Assembly (NCBI GenBank): GCA_045646465.1
Contig: JAZRKT010000051.1
Span: 1-46,587, forward strand
Reading direction: 5' to 3'
From: UMGS1387 sp045646465
GTDB lineage: Bacteria > Bacillota > Clostridia > Oscillospirales > CAG-382
DNA length: 46,587 nucleotides
Shown piece by piece: positions 7,558 through 14,818 of the stretch. The notes below the pieces were generated by a model. The model did no database searches. It saw only the letters and a program-made list of their open reading frames with translations, and was not told where the DNA came from. Position numbers and translations under genes: made by a program. Position 1 is the first letter of the stretch. Each line of letters opens with the position of its first letter.

Positions 7558-8502
7558 AAGGCAGATTCTGTCGTATTTCTGCTTCCAGTCCGATGGCAGA
7601 ATGTTAAATGCGTAAACGTCGGTTTTGCTGCTTTTTATCAGCTTTTCTACGGAAACGCCAAGAGACGTACCTTCCTTTGAAGGCAGTATCTTTTTAAGTG
7701 TATACAGCCTTGAAAACAGGTCGGTGCGTGACTCAAGAAGACTGTCCTCGCCAAATTCCGGGAGAATTACGTTTGAGGTTTTGCCGATAAGAATGTTGTG
7801 ATGGGCGCAGGAATTGCGAAGGTTTCTGACGGCATCAAGCCAGGTGTCAAGCTGCTTTGTGGTTTCCTTGCCGTAATTTTTACGGCTGTATCCGTAGCGC
7901 AGTACGTCCTTTCGCAAATCGCCTCTCAGGTAAGAGTACATTTTGCAAACCGAGCCGAAATCAAGATAAGAAAATAACACGTCCGCCGGCAGTCTGTCGG
8001 TGGATTTTTTTTCGTCGGGACGCAGGTGGTGTATTTCGGGATACTTGCTGACATCGGTGCGCACTTTTTGTTCTTCATCAAGTATTCCGTCAAGATAGTA
8101 TTCAAAGGAAGTGACGTTTTTGTGCTTTGTCATCTTGTCGCCTACGCCCTTGGTGGGCGTATAACTGTCAGGGCAGGCGTAAAACAGACTGTTCTGTGCT
8201 CTTTGTGTGCAGGCACTTGAAAGGGTGGCTTTAAAGCTTATCTCCGCTTTTTTGCAAAAGACAAACAAAAGAAGCCTTAGCTTTTCATCAAAGTCGTAAA
8301 TAGCGTATAACATATCCTCCGAGGGCTTTGATTTGAGAATGTGACTTTTTGAAGCAAGGAACTTCGCATAAAGGCGCAGACGGTAAAAGCCGACATATTT
8401 CAGCCGGTTGTAAAGACGGGTGTCTGTTTTTGCCGTGACATATCTTTTTAAAATGTTGATTTTTTCCTGTTCCGACGGCGGAACTCTTTTACAGTTTCTC
8501 AC
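7552..8502 (-). CDS. Abi_2/AbiD-AbiF-family abortive infection protein (HEPN-type predicted RNase)
   Basis: The 316-residue protein matches the Abi_2 family (PF07751). The N-terminal YNRLKYVGFYRLRLYAKFL (residues 31-49) is the YxRLxxxGFYRL signature, then AIYDFDEKLRLLLF (67-80) is the LYxFDxxLR signature, and RNLRNSCAHH (226-235) supplies the RX4H HEPN catalytic motif (R229, H234). HEPN proteins of this group are thought to cleave RNA and halt growth during phage infection. GTG start at 8502 with AAAGAGGT ahead. The gene lies alone on the minus strand, with a near-perfect promoter, a small structured RNA and an intrinsic terminator all upstream of the start, so the coding sequence can be reached only by read-through. 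This is the architecture of RNA-antitoxin modules. No transmembrane segments. Confidence 0.88.
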   Translation of the reverse strand: MRNCKRVPPSEQEKINILKRYVTAKTDTRLYNRLKYVGFYRLRLYAKFLASKSHILKSKPSEDMLYAIYDFDEKLRLLLFVFCKKAEISFKATLSSACTQRAQNSLFYACPDSYTPTKGVGDKMTKHKNVTSFEYYLDGILDEEQKVRTDVSKYPEIHHLRPDEKKSTDRLPADVLFSYLDFGSVCKMYSYLRGDLRKDVLRYGYSRKNYGKETTKQLDTWLDAVRNLRNSCAHHNILIGKTSNVILPEFGEDSLLESRTDLFSRLYTLKKILPSKEGTSLGVSVEKLIKSSKTDVYAFNILPSDWKQKYDRICLL

Positions 8503-8518
8503 GTTGTACCTCTTTAAT

Positions 8519-8598
8519 AAAAAAAGAATGGTTTCCCATTCTCAATCCCGCAAATGGGATATTTGGTTACAGGCATTACCCTTGCCTCCCAACGGTTG
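8519..8598 (-). ncRNA. small structured RNA upstream of the Abi_2 gene, candidate abiF-type RNA antitoxin
   Basis: Transcription from the promoter at 8604-8632 would give an RNA of about 80 nt that ends before the abi start. Hand folding gives three helices. P1 is AGGCA (8587-8583) with TGCCT (8575-8571), closed further by TTGG (8592-8589) with CCAA (8566-8563). P2 is ATCCC (8560-8556) with GGGAT (8549-8545). P3 is AGAATGG-GAAA-CCATTCT (8542-8525), followed by six T residues: an intrinsic terminator with a GAAA tetraloop. Conserved structured RNAs upstream of AbiF/Abi_2 genes are known from comparative RNA searches (the abiF RNA motif); I could not align to that model here. Functional assignment is inference from position and architecture. 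Confidence 0.7.
8525..8542 (-). terminator. terminator between the small RNA and the abi start codon
   Basis: A perfect 7-bp stem with a GAAA loop, then T residues at 8524-8519. It lies only about 16 bases before the abi GTG, so full-length mRNA requires read-through. An alternative pairing of TCCCATT (8559-8553) with AATGGGA (8540-8534) would disrupt it. Confidence 0.85.
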
Positions 8599-8603
8599 TA
8601 TAT

Positions 8604-8632
8604 ATTATATCACAAAAGTATCTCCTTGTCAA
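8604..8632 (-). promoter_or_regulatory. consensus promoter for the small RNA-abi unit
   Basis: On the minus strand TTGACA (8632-8627), exactly 17 bases, then TATAAT (8609-8604): a perfect sigma-A consensus, implying strong and constitutive transcription. The start point would fall near 8597-8599. Confidence 0.92.
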
Positions 8633-8707
8633 TATCTCAAAGTACGAAGGCATATTTTTCACAAAAAGGCTTAAACTAAGAAAAAACTTTAAGAAAAGGC
8701 GGATACT

Positions 8708-9439
8708 ATGTTAAAAAATCAAAACAACGAAGAAAAAAATGAAAAAGATGATTGCCATGATACAGCGGTCCCCGAAAAAGCAGACGATATAAAGGCTCTG
8801 GGATGTGTGACAACAAAGGAAAACGGCATTAAAATCCACACCCTTGTTATAGCGGGACAGATAGAAGGGCACTACGAGCTTCCAAGCTCTGCCAAAAGCA
8901 CAAAGTACGAGCACGTAATACCTCTGCTTGTGGAGGTGGAGGAAACGCCGGATATTGATGGGCTTTTAATTGTACTCAACACCGTCGGCGGCGACGTTGA
9001 GGCAGGACTTGCTCTTGCAGAGCTTGTTTCGGGTATGACAAAGCCAACGGTGTCTCTTGTTCTTGGAGGCGGTCATTCAATAGGAGTTCCTCTTGCCGTG
9101 TCGGCGAAAAAATCCTTTATTGTGCCCTCGGCGACGATGACAATACACCCCGTAAGAACAAGCGGTACCGTAATCGGCGTGCCGCAGGCGTTTACCTATC
9201 TTAAGAGGATGCAGGAAAGAATTTCAGATTTTATTGTAAAAAACTCGTCTATTTCACAACAACGGCTGTGTAAGCTTATGCTTGAAACAGACGAGCTTGC
9301 TGCAGATATCGGCACCGTCATAGACGGAATAACTGCGGTAAACGAGGGGCTTATTGACAGAGTGGGCGGTCTTGGCGAGGCTTTGTCGGCATTAAAGGAA
9401 ATGATAAATGACGGCACAAGCTGTCAAAGGAACAATTAA
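8708..9439 (+). CDS. tepA: TepA-like ClpP-family serine protease
   Basis: The 243-residue protein belongs to the ClpP/crotonase superfamily, TepA (YmfB) branch. Residues 45-100 include PxLLVEVEETPDIDGLLIVLNTVGGDV-type strands, the nucleophile motif is GGGHSIG (S124) and the histidine sits in MTIHPVR (H147), matching TepA rather than canonical ClpP (GxASMG). The first ~30 residues are charged and low complexity. TepA was described in Bacillus as affecting protein export and spore-related proteolysis. The ATG follows AAGGCGG. The stop overlaps by four bases the stop of the convergent rubrerythrin-like gene. No Clp ATPase is nearby, so it may work alone or with an unlinked partner. Confidence 0.88.
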   Translation: MLKNQNNEEKNEKDDCHDTAVPEKADDIKALGCVTTKENGIKIHTLVIAGQIEGHYELPSSAKSTKYEHVIPLLVEVEETPDIDGLLIVLNTVGGDVEAGLALAELVSGMTKPTVSLVLGGGHSIGVPLAVSAKKSFIVPSATMTIHPVRTSGTVIGVPQAFTYLKRMQERISDFIVKNSSISQQRLCKLMLETDELAADIGTVIDGITAVNEGLIDRVGGLGEALSALKEMINDGTSCQRNN

Positions 9440-9966
9440 AACCACTCCATTACGCACAACGGGCATATGTCGGGATGAGAGTTGCCTCTGACGCTATATC
9501 CGCATACGGGACAGCGGTGAAGTGTTTCGGGGTCGTCGTAAAAAATCGCATCTCCGTTAAGCTCCGAGGCTCTTTTTGAAAGCAAGCCGGCGCTGTCTTT
9601 GCCGGCAAGGGCGGCCATTCTGAATTTTTCGGCTATTTCGTGAAAGCCTTCTTCGTCTGCAACCTCTGCCATTTCTTCGTACATTTCACCAAGGTGAGAG
9701 CCTTTGCTGTCGGACAGGCGTAAAAGATTGTCAGCGGTATCGGCGGTTTCGTCAAGATAGCCAAGCCACAGCTCGCCTAACTGAGAGCCGTTTTCAAACA
9801 TTTCGTCAAGCATTCTTCTTGTGGACAAATCCTTTTCGCTTGCAGCCTGACGGGAATAAATATCCTCACGGACAGCCGATGATGCTTCATGCTCAAAGGC
9901 TGTTTTCAGGTTGTGCTCTGTGCGGCTTCCGAAAAGAGCACGGGTTGATGTATTATTGTTATTCAT
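9436..9966 (-). CDS. rubrerythrin-like protein with C-terminal rubredoxin-type zinc/iron knuckle; diiron ligands missing
   Basis: The 176-residue protein aligns by eye with rubrerythrin: an N-terminal TEHNLKTAFEHEASSA helix, a second helix pair, EEGFHEIAEKFRM, and a C-terminal CPVC...CPLC rubredoxin-like centre (C152, C155, C168, C171). The two ExxH/ExxxH ligand motifs are not there: the usual EKEH of helix 2 reads GSQL (residues 60-63) and the EKEH of helix 4 reads GKDS (122-125). One glutamate (E27) and the helix-3 glutamates near 94-98 remain. The diiron peroxidase centre is therefore probably lost while the mononuclear Fe(Cys)4 site stays. Start at 9966 is fixed by GGAGG eight bases ahead; an upstream in-frame start at 10014 lies inside a terminator hairpin. 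Confidence 0.8.
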   Translation of the reverse strand: MNNNNTSTRALFGSRTEHNLKTAFEHEASSAVREDIYSRQAASEKDLSTRRMLDEMFENGSQLGELWLGYLDETADTADNLLRLSDSKGSHLGEMYEEMAEVADEEGFHEIAEKFRMAALAGKDSAGLLSKRASELNGDAIFYDDPETLHRCPVCGYSVRGNSHPDICPLCVMEWF

Positions 9967-9981
9967 AAAAACGGTTCCTCC

Positions 9982-10016
9982 AAAAAAAGAATTGAGGAAG
10001 CATATGTCCCTCAATT
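9982..10016 (-). terminator. intrinsic terminator abutting the rubrerythrin-like gene's ribosome-binding site
   Basis: AATTGAGG (10016-10009) pairs with CCTCAATT (9997-9990), then seven T residues (9988-9982). The next five bases are the GGAGG ribosome-binding site (9981-9977) of the rubrerythrin-like gene. There is no room for a promoter between, so this is either the end of the upstream decayed gene or an attenuator controlling the gene. Confidence 0.85.
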
Positions 10017-10246
10017 TAGTATATGTGTTTTTGTGTCAGTTGTTAAAGCCTTTCGCACTTTATAAGCCTTGCAAAACTTGTGCTCACGTGCTTCAATGAT
10101 TCCCATCATATCGGGACGACTACGGGCGTGATAAGATATACGGAGATACTCTTGTACATATCGGTAAGGCTCAAGATAGCCGCCGTTCTCCTTGTACTAA
10201 TATGCGCCGAAAATAAGCTCTTTATGGATTTTCTAGATAATTTCAT
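10011..10246 (-). pseudogene. possible frameshifted small gene upstream of the rubrerythrin-like gene
   Basis: A minus-strand ATG at 10246 opens a frame MKLSRKSIKSLFSAHIS; a different frame is open from 10196 to the stop at 10011 with protein-like, Arg/Lys/Glu/Tyr-rich content (for example RPDMMGIIEAREHKFCKAY). Joining them needs one frameshift. The stop lies in the terminator hairpin, as expected for the end of a gene. I do not recognise the family. A plus-strand frame over the same bases (10080-10337) has weak start signals and is considered a shadow. Confidence 0.3.
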
Positions 10247-10417
10247 AAAGATATGTTCCTATGGGTTGTTTTTAATTATAACACCTTTTTTTGAGATTAT
10301 AAATGTGATTTTGTCAAAAAACAAAGGGATTTTGTAATTTATGGAAAATTTATATTGCAAAGCACATTTTTGTGTGCTATAATATAATGTAAATTTTTAT
10401 AAGGATAGGTATATGCT
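10015..10417. other. 403-base region between divergent genes
   Basis: It holds the decayed minus-strand ORF (10011-10246), an AT-rich stretch (10247-10354) with nothing recognised, and the GNAT promoter (10355-10383). No RNA gene was recognised. Confidence 0.6.
10355..10383 (+). promoter_or_regulatory. promoter of the GNAT-gltX-glnS unit with an inverted repeat in the spacer
   Basis: TTGCAA (10355-10360), 17 bases, TATAAT (10378-10383). The spacer holds AGCACA (10361-10366) and TGTGCT (10373-10378) as a perfect inverted repeat, a possible repressor operator positioned to block RNA polymerase. Confidence 0.8.
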
Positions 10418-10951
10418 TTGGAAATAGTAGAGCTCGACAGAAAAGAATACGACTATTTTGAACTGAATTATCATTATGAAACAGAGGAGTATTACGAAGT
10501 TGTTTCAAAAAGCACTCCCGAAGAAATGGGCGTCAGCTTTGTCCGCAGGAAATTTCCAGAAAAAGTTGTTTACGACAACACCGACACGCTGTTTCAGGAA
10601 TATTGGAATAACCCCAGAGCCTTCGGCGTAAAGGACGATGACGGCAAAATTATAGCCTATCTGGAATTTGACACCCAAGAGTGGAACAACCGCCTTGTTA
10701 TGACACAGCTTCTTGTAAAGCAGGAGTGCCGCGGAAAAGGCGTTGGCAGGATGCTTGTTAATTTTGTCAGGGATTTTGCCCTTCGTGAGGATTACAGAAT
10801 AATCACTCTCGAAACGCAGAATACCAATATTCCCGCCATAGACTTTTATTTCAAAATGGGCTTTCGCTTTTGCGGCAGTAACATCTTCTTTTATTCCAAT
10901 GACGACATAGGAGAAAACGAGGTAATGCTTGAAATGGCAATTACCCTTTAA
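10418..10951 (+). CDS. GNAT-family N-acetyltransferase
   Basis: This 177-residue protein carries the acetyl-CoA-binding motif A as LLVKQECRGKGVGRMLVNFV (about residues 97-116), preceded by the beta-4 strand and followed by the ALREDYRIITLETQNTNIPAIDFY motif B-like region. These features define the Gcn5-related fold; the substrate (amine, protein N-terminus or antibiotic) cannot be told. The start is TTG at 10418 with AAGGATAGG ahead; an ATG five bases upstream runs into a stop after four codons. It has its own promoter, and gltX follows 31 bases after its stop, so the three genes to glnS are likely cotranscribed. Confidence 0.85.
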   Translation: MEIVELDRKEYDYFELNYHYETEEYYEVVSKSTPEEMGVSFVRRKFPEKVVYDNTDTLFQEYWNNPRAFGVKDDDGKIIAYLEFDTQEWNNRLVMTQLLVKQECRGKGVGRMLVNFVRDFALREDYRIITLETQNTNIPAIDFYFKMGFRFCGSNIFFYSNDDIGENEVMLEMAITL

Positions 10952-10982
10952 TTTGTAACATAACGAAAGGATATAGATAAAA

Positions 10983-12650
10983 ATGGAAAACAAACTTTTA
11001 AAGCTTTCACAGCTTATTTTCCCCGAGCTCACCGATGATGATACTATCGAGTCCCTTGAAGCTCTCTTTCCCGAAAGAGGTCTTAAGGAGGGCGCAAAGG
11101 TAACAAGAATTGCACCCAGCCCTACAGGTTCTATGCACATAGGTAACCTTTACGGTGCGCTTGCAGACGAAAGAATTGCGCACACTGCTACCGACGACGG
11201 TGTATTCTATCTCAGAATTGAAGACACCGACGACAAAAGAGAGGTTGCCGGTGCAGTTGAAAAAATCATAAAGTACCTTGGAGCATTTGGCATTGAATTT
11301 GACGAGGGAGCTTCTGCCGAAGGAGATGTCGGCACATACGGTCCCTACAGACAAAGACAGAGAGCAAAGTATTATCATATAGTTGCAAGAAAGCTTCTTC
11401 TTGACGGCAGAGCATACCCCTGCTTCTGTACAGAGGACGACTTAAAGTCTGCTCACGAAGCACAGGAAGCCGCAAAGGAAAACTTCGGCTACTACGGCAA
11501 ATGGGCAAAGCACAGAGATATGGATATTGACAAGGCTATTGCGAAAATCGAGGCAGGAGAAAGCTTTGTTTTAAGATTCAAGAGTTTGGGCGACCCCTCA
11601 AAGAAGGTAGAATTCAAGGATCAGATAAAGGGTAAGCTTTCCTTCCCTGAAAACGACCAGGATTTTGTTCTTTTAAAGAGCGATGGAATTCCCACATATC
11701 ACTTTGCACACGTTGTTGACGACCACTTTATGAGAACGACGGACGTGGTACGTGGCGAGGAATGGCTGTCAACACTTCCCTGGCACGTTGAGCTCTGGCG
11801 TGCCTGCGGCTTCAAGATGCCCAGATTCTGCCACACCGCACAGGTTATGAAGCTTGACGAGGAAACGGGTACAAAGAGAAAGATGAGCAAGCGTAAGGAC
11901 CCTGAATGTACTCTCGGCTTCTACTTTGAAAAGGGTTATCCCGCAAAGAGCGTTATTGAATACCTTATGACACTTCTCAACTCTAATTTTGAGCAGTGGA
12001 GAAGCGCAAACAAGGAAGCTTCTTATAAAGAATTTCCCTTCAAGGCTTCCAATATGGGTAACTCTGGAGCTATGTTCGACCTTGCAAAGTTCAATGATGT
12101 ATCAAAGAACATAATAGCAAATATGACAGCCGATGAGGTTTATGAAGGTGTTACGGAGTGGGCAAGAGAAAACGACGAGGAGTTTTACGAAATGCTCACA
12201 GGCAATGAAGGCTATGCAAAGGAATATTTCTCTATAGGCAGAGGAGGCAAAAAGCCCAGGAAGGACTTTGCTTGCTGGAGCGAGGTAAAGAGCTTTGTTT
12301 CCTACTACTATGACAACCTCTTTACAATTGAGGAAGCCTTCCCCGAAAATGTAAGCAAGGAAGAAAGATGTGGCTTGCTCTCTGACTACGCGTCCCTTTA
12401 TGACGAAAACGACGACAACAACGGCTGGTTTGAAAAGATAAAGACGCTTTCCGACAAGTACGGCTATGCATCAGATATGAAGGCTTATAAGGAAAACCCT
12501 GATGCCTTCAAGGGAAGCATTACCGACGTCAGCAACGTAATAAGAGTTGCTGTAACGGGAAGAAACAACTCACCTGATCTTTGCTCCCTTATGAAGGTTA
12601 TGGGCAAGGACAGGGTAATTGCAAGAATCAAGAGTGCAGCGACACTTTAA
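10983..12650 (+). CDS. gltX: glutamate--tRNA ligase
   Basis: GluRS charges tRNA-Glu with glutamate. The HIGH motif appears as SPTGSMHIGNLYG (about residues 46-58), and the KMSKS loop as RKMSKRK near residues 299-304, both intact. The length of 555 is longer than many bacterial GluRS proteins (about 480-500), with a ~35-residue N-terminal extension before the catalytic core. The ATG follows AAAGG by about 13 bases. It lies 15 bases before glnS. With a dedicated GlnRS next door this enzyme may be tRNA-Glu-specific, which is an inference. Confidence 0.94.
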   Translation: MENKLLKLSQLIFPELTDDDTIESLEALFPERGLKEGAKVTRIAPSPTGSMHIGNLYGALADERIAHTATDDGVFYLRIEDTDDKREVAGAVEKIIKYLGAFGIEFDEGASAEGDVGTYGPYRQRQRAKYYHIVARKLLLDGRAYPCFCTEDDLKSAHEAQEAAKENFGYYGKWAKHRDMDIDKAIAKIEAGESFVLRFKSLGDPSKKVEFKDQIKGKLSFPENDQDFVLLKSDGIPTYHFAHVVDDHFMRTTDVVRGEEWLSTLPWHVELWRACGFKMPRFCHTAQVMKLDEETGTKRKMSKRKDPECTLGFYFEKGYPAKSVIEYLMTLLNSNFEQWRSANKEASYKEFPFKASNMGNSGAMFDLAKFNDVSKNIIANMTADEVYEGVTEWARENDEEFYEMLTGNEGYAKEYFSIGRGGKKPRKDFACWSEVKSFVSYYYDNLFTIEEAFPENVSKEERCGLLSDYASLYDENDDNNGWFEKIKTLSDKYGYASDMKAYKENPDAFKGSITDVSNVIRVAVTGRNNSPDLCSLMKVMGKDRVIARIKSAATL

Positions 12651-12665
12651 CGGAGGAAAAAACAA

Positions 12666-14333
12666 ATGACTAATGAAGTTGTAAGCACAAACTTTATACA
12701 CAAGATTATAGATGAAGACATCGAAAACGGTCTGTCGGCACGTATTCACACCCGTTTTCCTCCCGAGCCTAACGGATATCCGCATATCGGACACTTGAAG
12801 GCTATCTGGATTAACTATTCAACGGCGCAGAAGTATGGCGGTCTTTTCAACCTGCGTTTTGATGACACTAACCCTTCCAAGGAAGGCGATGAGTTTGTTG
12901 AAGCATTTATAAATGACCTTAAGTGGCTGGGTATTACTCCCGATAATATCTGCTTCGGCTCTGACTATTTTGATAAGTGCTACGAATTTGCAGTAAAGCT
13001 TATCAAGGACGGCAAGGCGTTTGTGTGCGACCTTACAAAGGAAGAGATTGACGAATACCGCGGCACTCTCAAGACGGCAGGTAAAAACAGCCCCTACAGA
13101 GACAGAAGCGTTGAAGAAAACCTTGACCTTTTTGAACGTATGAAGAACGGCGAATTTGCCGACGGAACCAAGACCTTACGTGCAAAGATTGATATGTCAA
13201 GCCCCAATATGAATATGCGTGACCCCGTAATTTACAGAATTTTGCGTGCTCACCATCACAGAACAGGCGACAAGTGGTGCATTTATCCTCTTTATGACTA
13301 TGCACATCCCATTCAGGACGCACTTGAAGGCATTACACACTCACTTTGCGACGTTGAATTTGAGAACCACCGTCCTCTTTACGAGTGGGTTATAAACAAT
13401 ATTGGCTTTGAATGTCCTCCCAAACAGAGAGAGTTTGCAAAGCTCAATATTACACACACAAAGATAGGCAAGCGTTACTCCAAGGCACTTATCGAAAACG
13501 GCATTGCAGACGGCTGGGACGACCCCAGACTTCCTACACTTCGCGCACTGAGAAGAAGAGGCTATTCTCCTGAAGCTCTTTTCAACTTTGTACAGCTTTC
13601 GGGTATTTCAAAGGCAATGAGTCTTTGCGATTACGGACTTTTGGAGCATTGTATGAGAGAGGAATTAAACCTTAAGGCACAGAGACGTATGGCGGTTCTT
13701 GACCCGATAGAAGTTGAAATCACAAACTTCAGCGATGACGAAGTGGTATACTTTGACGTAGCAAACAATCCTGCTTCCGAAGAAGATGCAGGCACACGTA
13801 AGGTTGCGTTTACAAAGCATCTTTATATTGAAAGAGAACACTTCTCTGACAATCCTCCGCCTAAGTATCAGAGAATGACACTTGATAAGGAAGTGCGCTT
13901 TATGAGTGCATATGTTGTAAAGTGCAACGAGGTTGTCTATAACGAAGACGGCTCTGTTAAAAAGCTGCTTTGCACCGTTGACCGTGAAACGGCAGGCTGC
14001 AATCCCCCCGACGGCAGAAAAATTAAGGGCACAATCCATTGGGTAAGTAAGGAAAATGCAATTGATGCCGAGGTAAGGCTCTATGACAGTCTCTTTACCT
14101 GCGAGGATACGGTTGTTATCAATATGGACAACTACAAAGACTATGTAAATCCCGATTCGGTAAAGATTATGAAGAACGCAAAGCTTGAAAAGGCACTTTC
14201 CGAGGCGGACTGTCTTGATAAGTTCCAGTTTGTAAGAAACGGTTATTTCTGCTGCGATGTTCACGATAAAAATGTATTTAACAGAATTGTAACCTTAAAG
14301 GACAGCTTTGCAAAGCTGCAGAAAAAGGACTGA
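12666..14333 (+). CDS. glnS: glutamine--tRNA ligase
   Basis: GlnRS charges tRNA-Gln directly. The signature PPEPNGYPHIGHLKA (HIGH motif, about residues 33-47), the DDTNP segment, WDDPRLPTLRALRRRGY and the C-terminal beta-barrel domains are present in the usual order and the length (555) is normal. The KMSKS loop, usually VMSKRK in this enzyme, reads KIGKRY (residues 266-271): both flanking lysines and the arginine are kept but Met-Ser is replaced by Ile-Gly. The rest of the core is intact, so it is likely functional. ATG follows CGGAGGAAAAAAC, a strong ribosome-binding site. Confidence 0.94.
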   Translation: MTNEVVSTNFIHKIIDEDIENGLSARIHTRFPPEPNGYPHIGHLKAIWINYSTAQKYGGLFNLRFDDTNPSKEGDEFVEAFINDLKWLGITPDNICFGSDYFDKCYEFAVKLIKDGKAFVCDLTKEEIDEYRGTLKTAGKNSPYRDRSVEENLDLFERMKNGEFADGTKTLRAKIDMSSPNMNMRDPVIYRILRAHHHRTGDKWCIYPLYDYAHPIQDALEGITHSLCDVEFENHRPLYEWVINNIGFECPPKQREFAKLNITHTKIGKRYSKALIENGIADGWDDPRLPTLRALRRRGYSPEALFNFVQLSGISKAMSLCDYGLLEHCMREELNLKAQRRMAVLDPIEVEITNFSDDEVVYFDVANNPASEEDAGTRKVAFTKHLYIEREHFSDNPPPKYQRMTLDKEVRFMSAYVVKCNEVVYNEDGSVKKLLCTVDRETAGCNPPDGRKIKGTIHWVSKENAIDAEVRLYDSLFTCEDTVVINMDNYKDYVNPDSVKIMKNAKLEKALSEADCLDKFQFVRNGYFCCDVHDKNVFNRIVTLKDSFAKLQKKD

Positions 14334-14334
14334 A

Positions 14335-14355
14335 ATAAAAAAGCACCCTAGGTGC
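14335..14355 (-). terminator. intrinsic terminator of the DtxR-family gene
   Basis: On the minus strand GCACC-tag-GGTGC (14355-14343) is followed by TTTTTTATTT. It lies about 50 bases after the regulator's stop. Confidence 0.7.
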
Positions 14356-14365
14356 AAGGATAGCA

Positions 14366-14400
14366 AAACGTCTGCCAGACAACGGCAGACGTTTCTATTT
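14366..14400 (+). terminator. intrinsic terminator of the gltX-glnS operon
   Basis: AAACGTCTGCC (14366-14376) pairs with GGCAGACGTTT (14384-14394) around a seven-base loop, followed by CTATTTT. The A-rich left flank lets the same hairpin act on the convergent strand. Confidence 0.85.
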
Positions 14401-14403
14401 TGG

Positions 14404-14784
14404 TTATTTATTTTCACTTTCAAGCCTGTCAATAAATTCCTTTATTTTGGCAACACTCTGAGTACTGATATGATGCTCAATTTTACAGCTGTCACTATAA
14501 GCTGTTTCCTCATCTACGCCAAGTGCCATAAGAGCTTTTGCAATGACGTTGTGTCTTTCCAGTACGTGTTCTGCAACACCTGCGCCTTTTTCCGTAAGAA
14601 TGAGACATCCGTCCCCGTCAACGGTGATGTAGCCGTTTTCTCTGAGCTGCTTCATTGCAATGGAAACGCTGGGCTTTGTAAAACCGAGCTCATTTGCCAC
14701 GTCGATGCTTCTGACAGAACCGTTTTTGTTTTTCAGCACAAGAATGGTTTCAAGATAGTTTTCGGCGGATTCAAGTATTTTCAT
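14404..14784 (-). CDS. DtxR/MntR-family metal-dependent transcriptional regulator
   Basis: The 126-residue protein has a winged-helix N-terminus (DVANELGFTKPSVSIAMKQLRENGYI, residues 28-53) and the short metal-binding dimerisation domain of the family, without a C-terminal SH3 domain. Ligand candidates are E12, H78, C100, E103 and H104; the CKIEHH segment resembles the DtxR cysteine-type site rather than the MntR glutamate site, and the MntR Asp8 position is Asn9. This hints at iron rather than manganese sensing. Its own promoter overlaps a TTAGGTT half-site (14806-14812 region) that could be autoregulatory. No metal transporter is adjacent, so its targets are elsewhere. Confidence 0.85.
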   Translation of the reverse strand: MKILESAENYLETILVLKNKNGSVRSIDVANELGFTKPSVSIAMKQLRENGYITVDGDGCLILTEKGAGVAEHVLERHNVIAKALMALGVDEETAYSDSCKIEHHISTQSVAKIKEFIDRLESENK

Positions 14785-14818
14785 TGTTAAAGCACCTCTT
14801 TTCTTTTAGGTTTCCAAC

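Noticed and set aside
10080..10337. Plus-strand 85-codon frame with two hydrophobic stretches
   Set aside because: It starts at a GTG with no ribosome-binding site, has no recognised homology and overlaps a more protein-like minus-strand frame that ends at a terminator.
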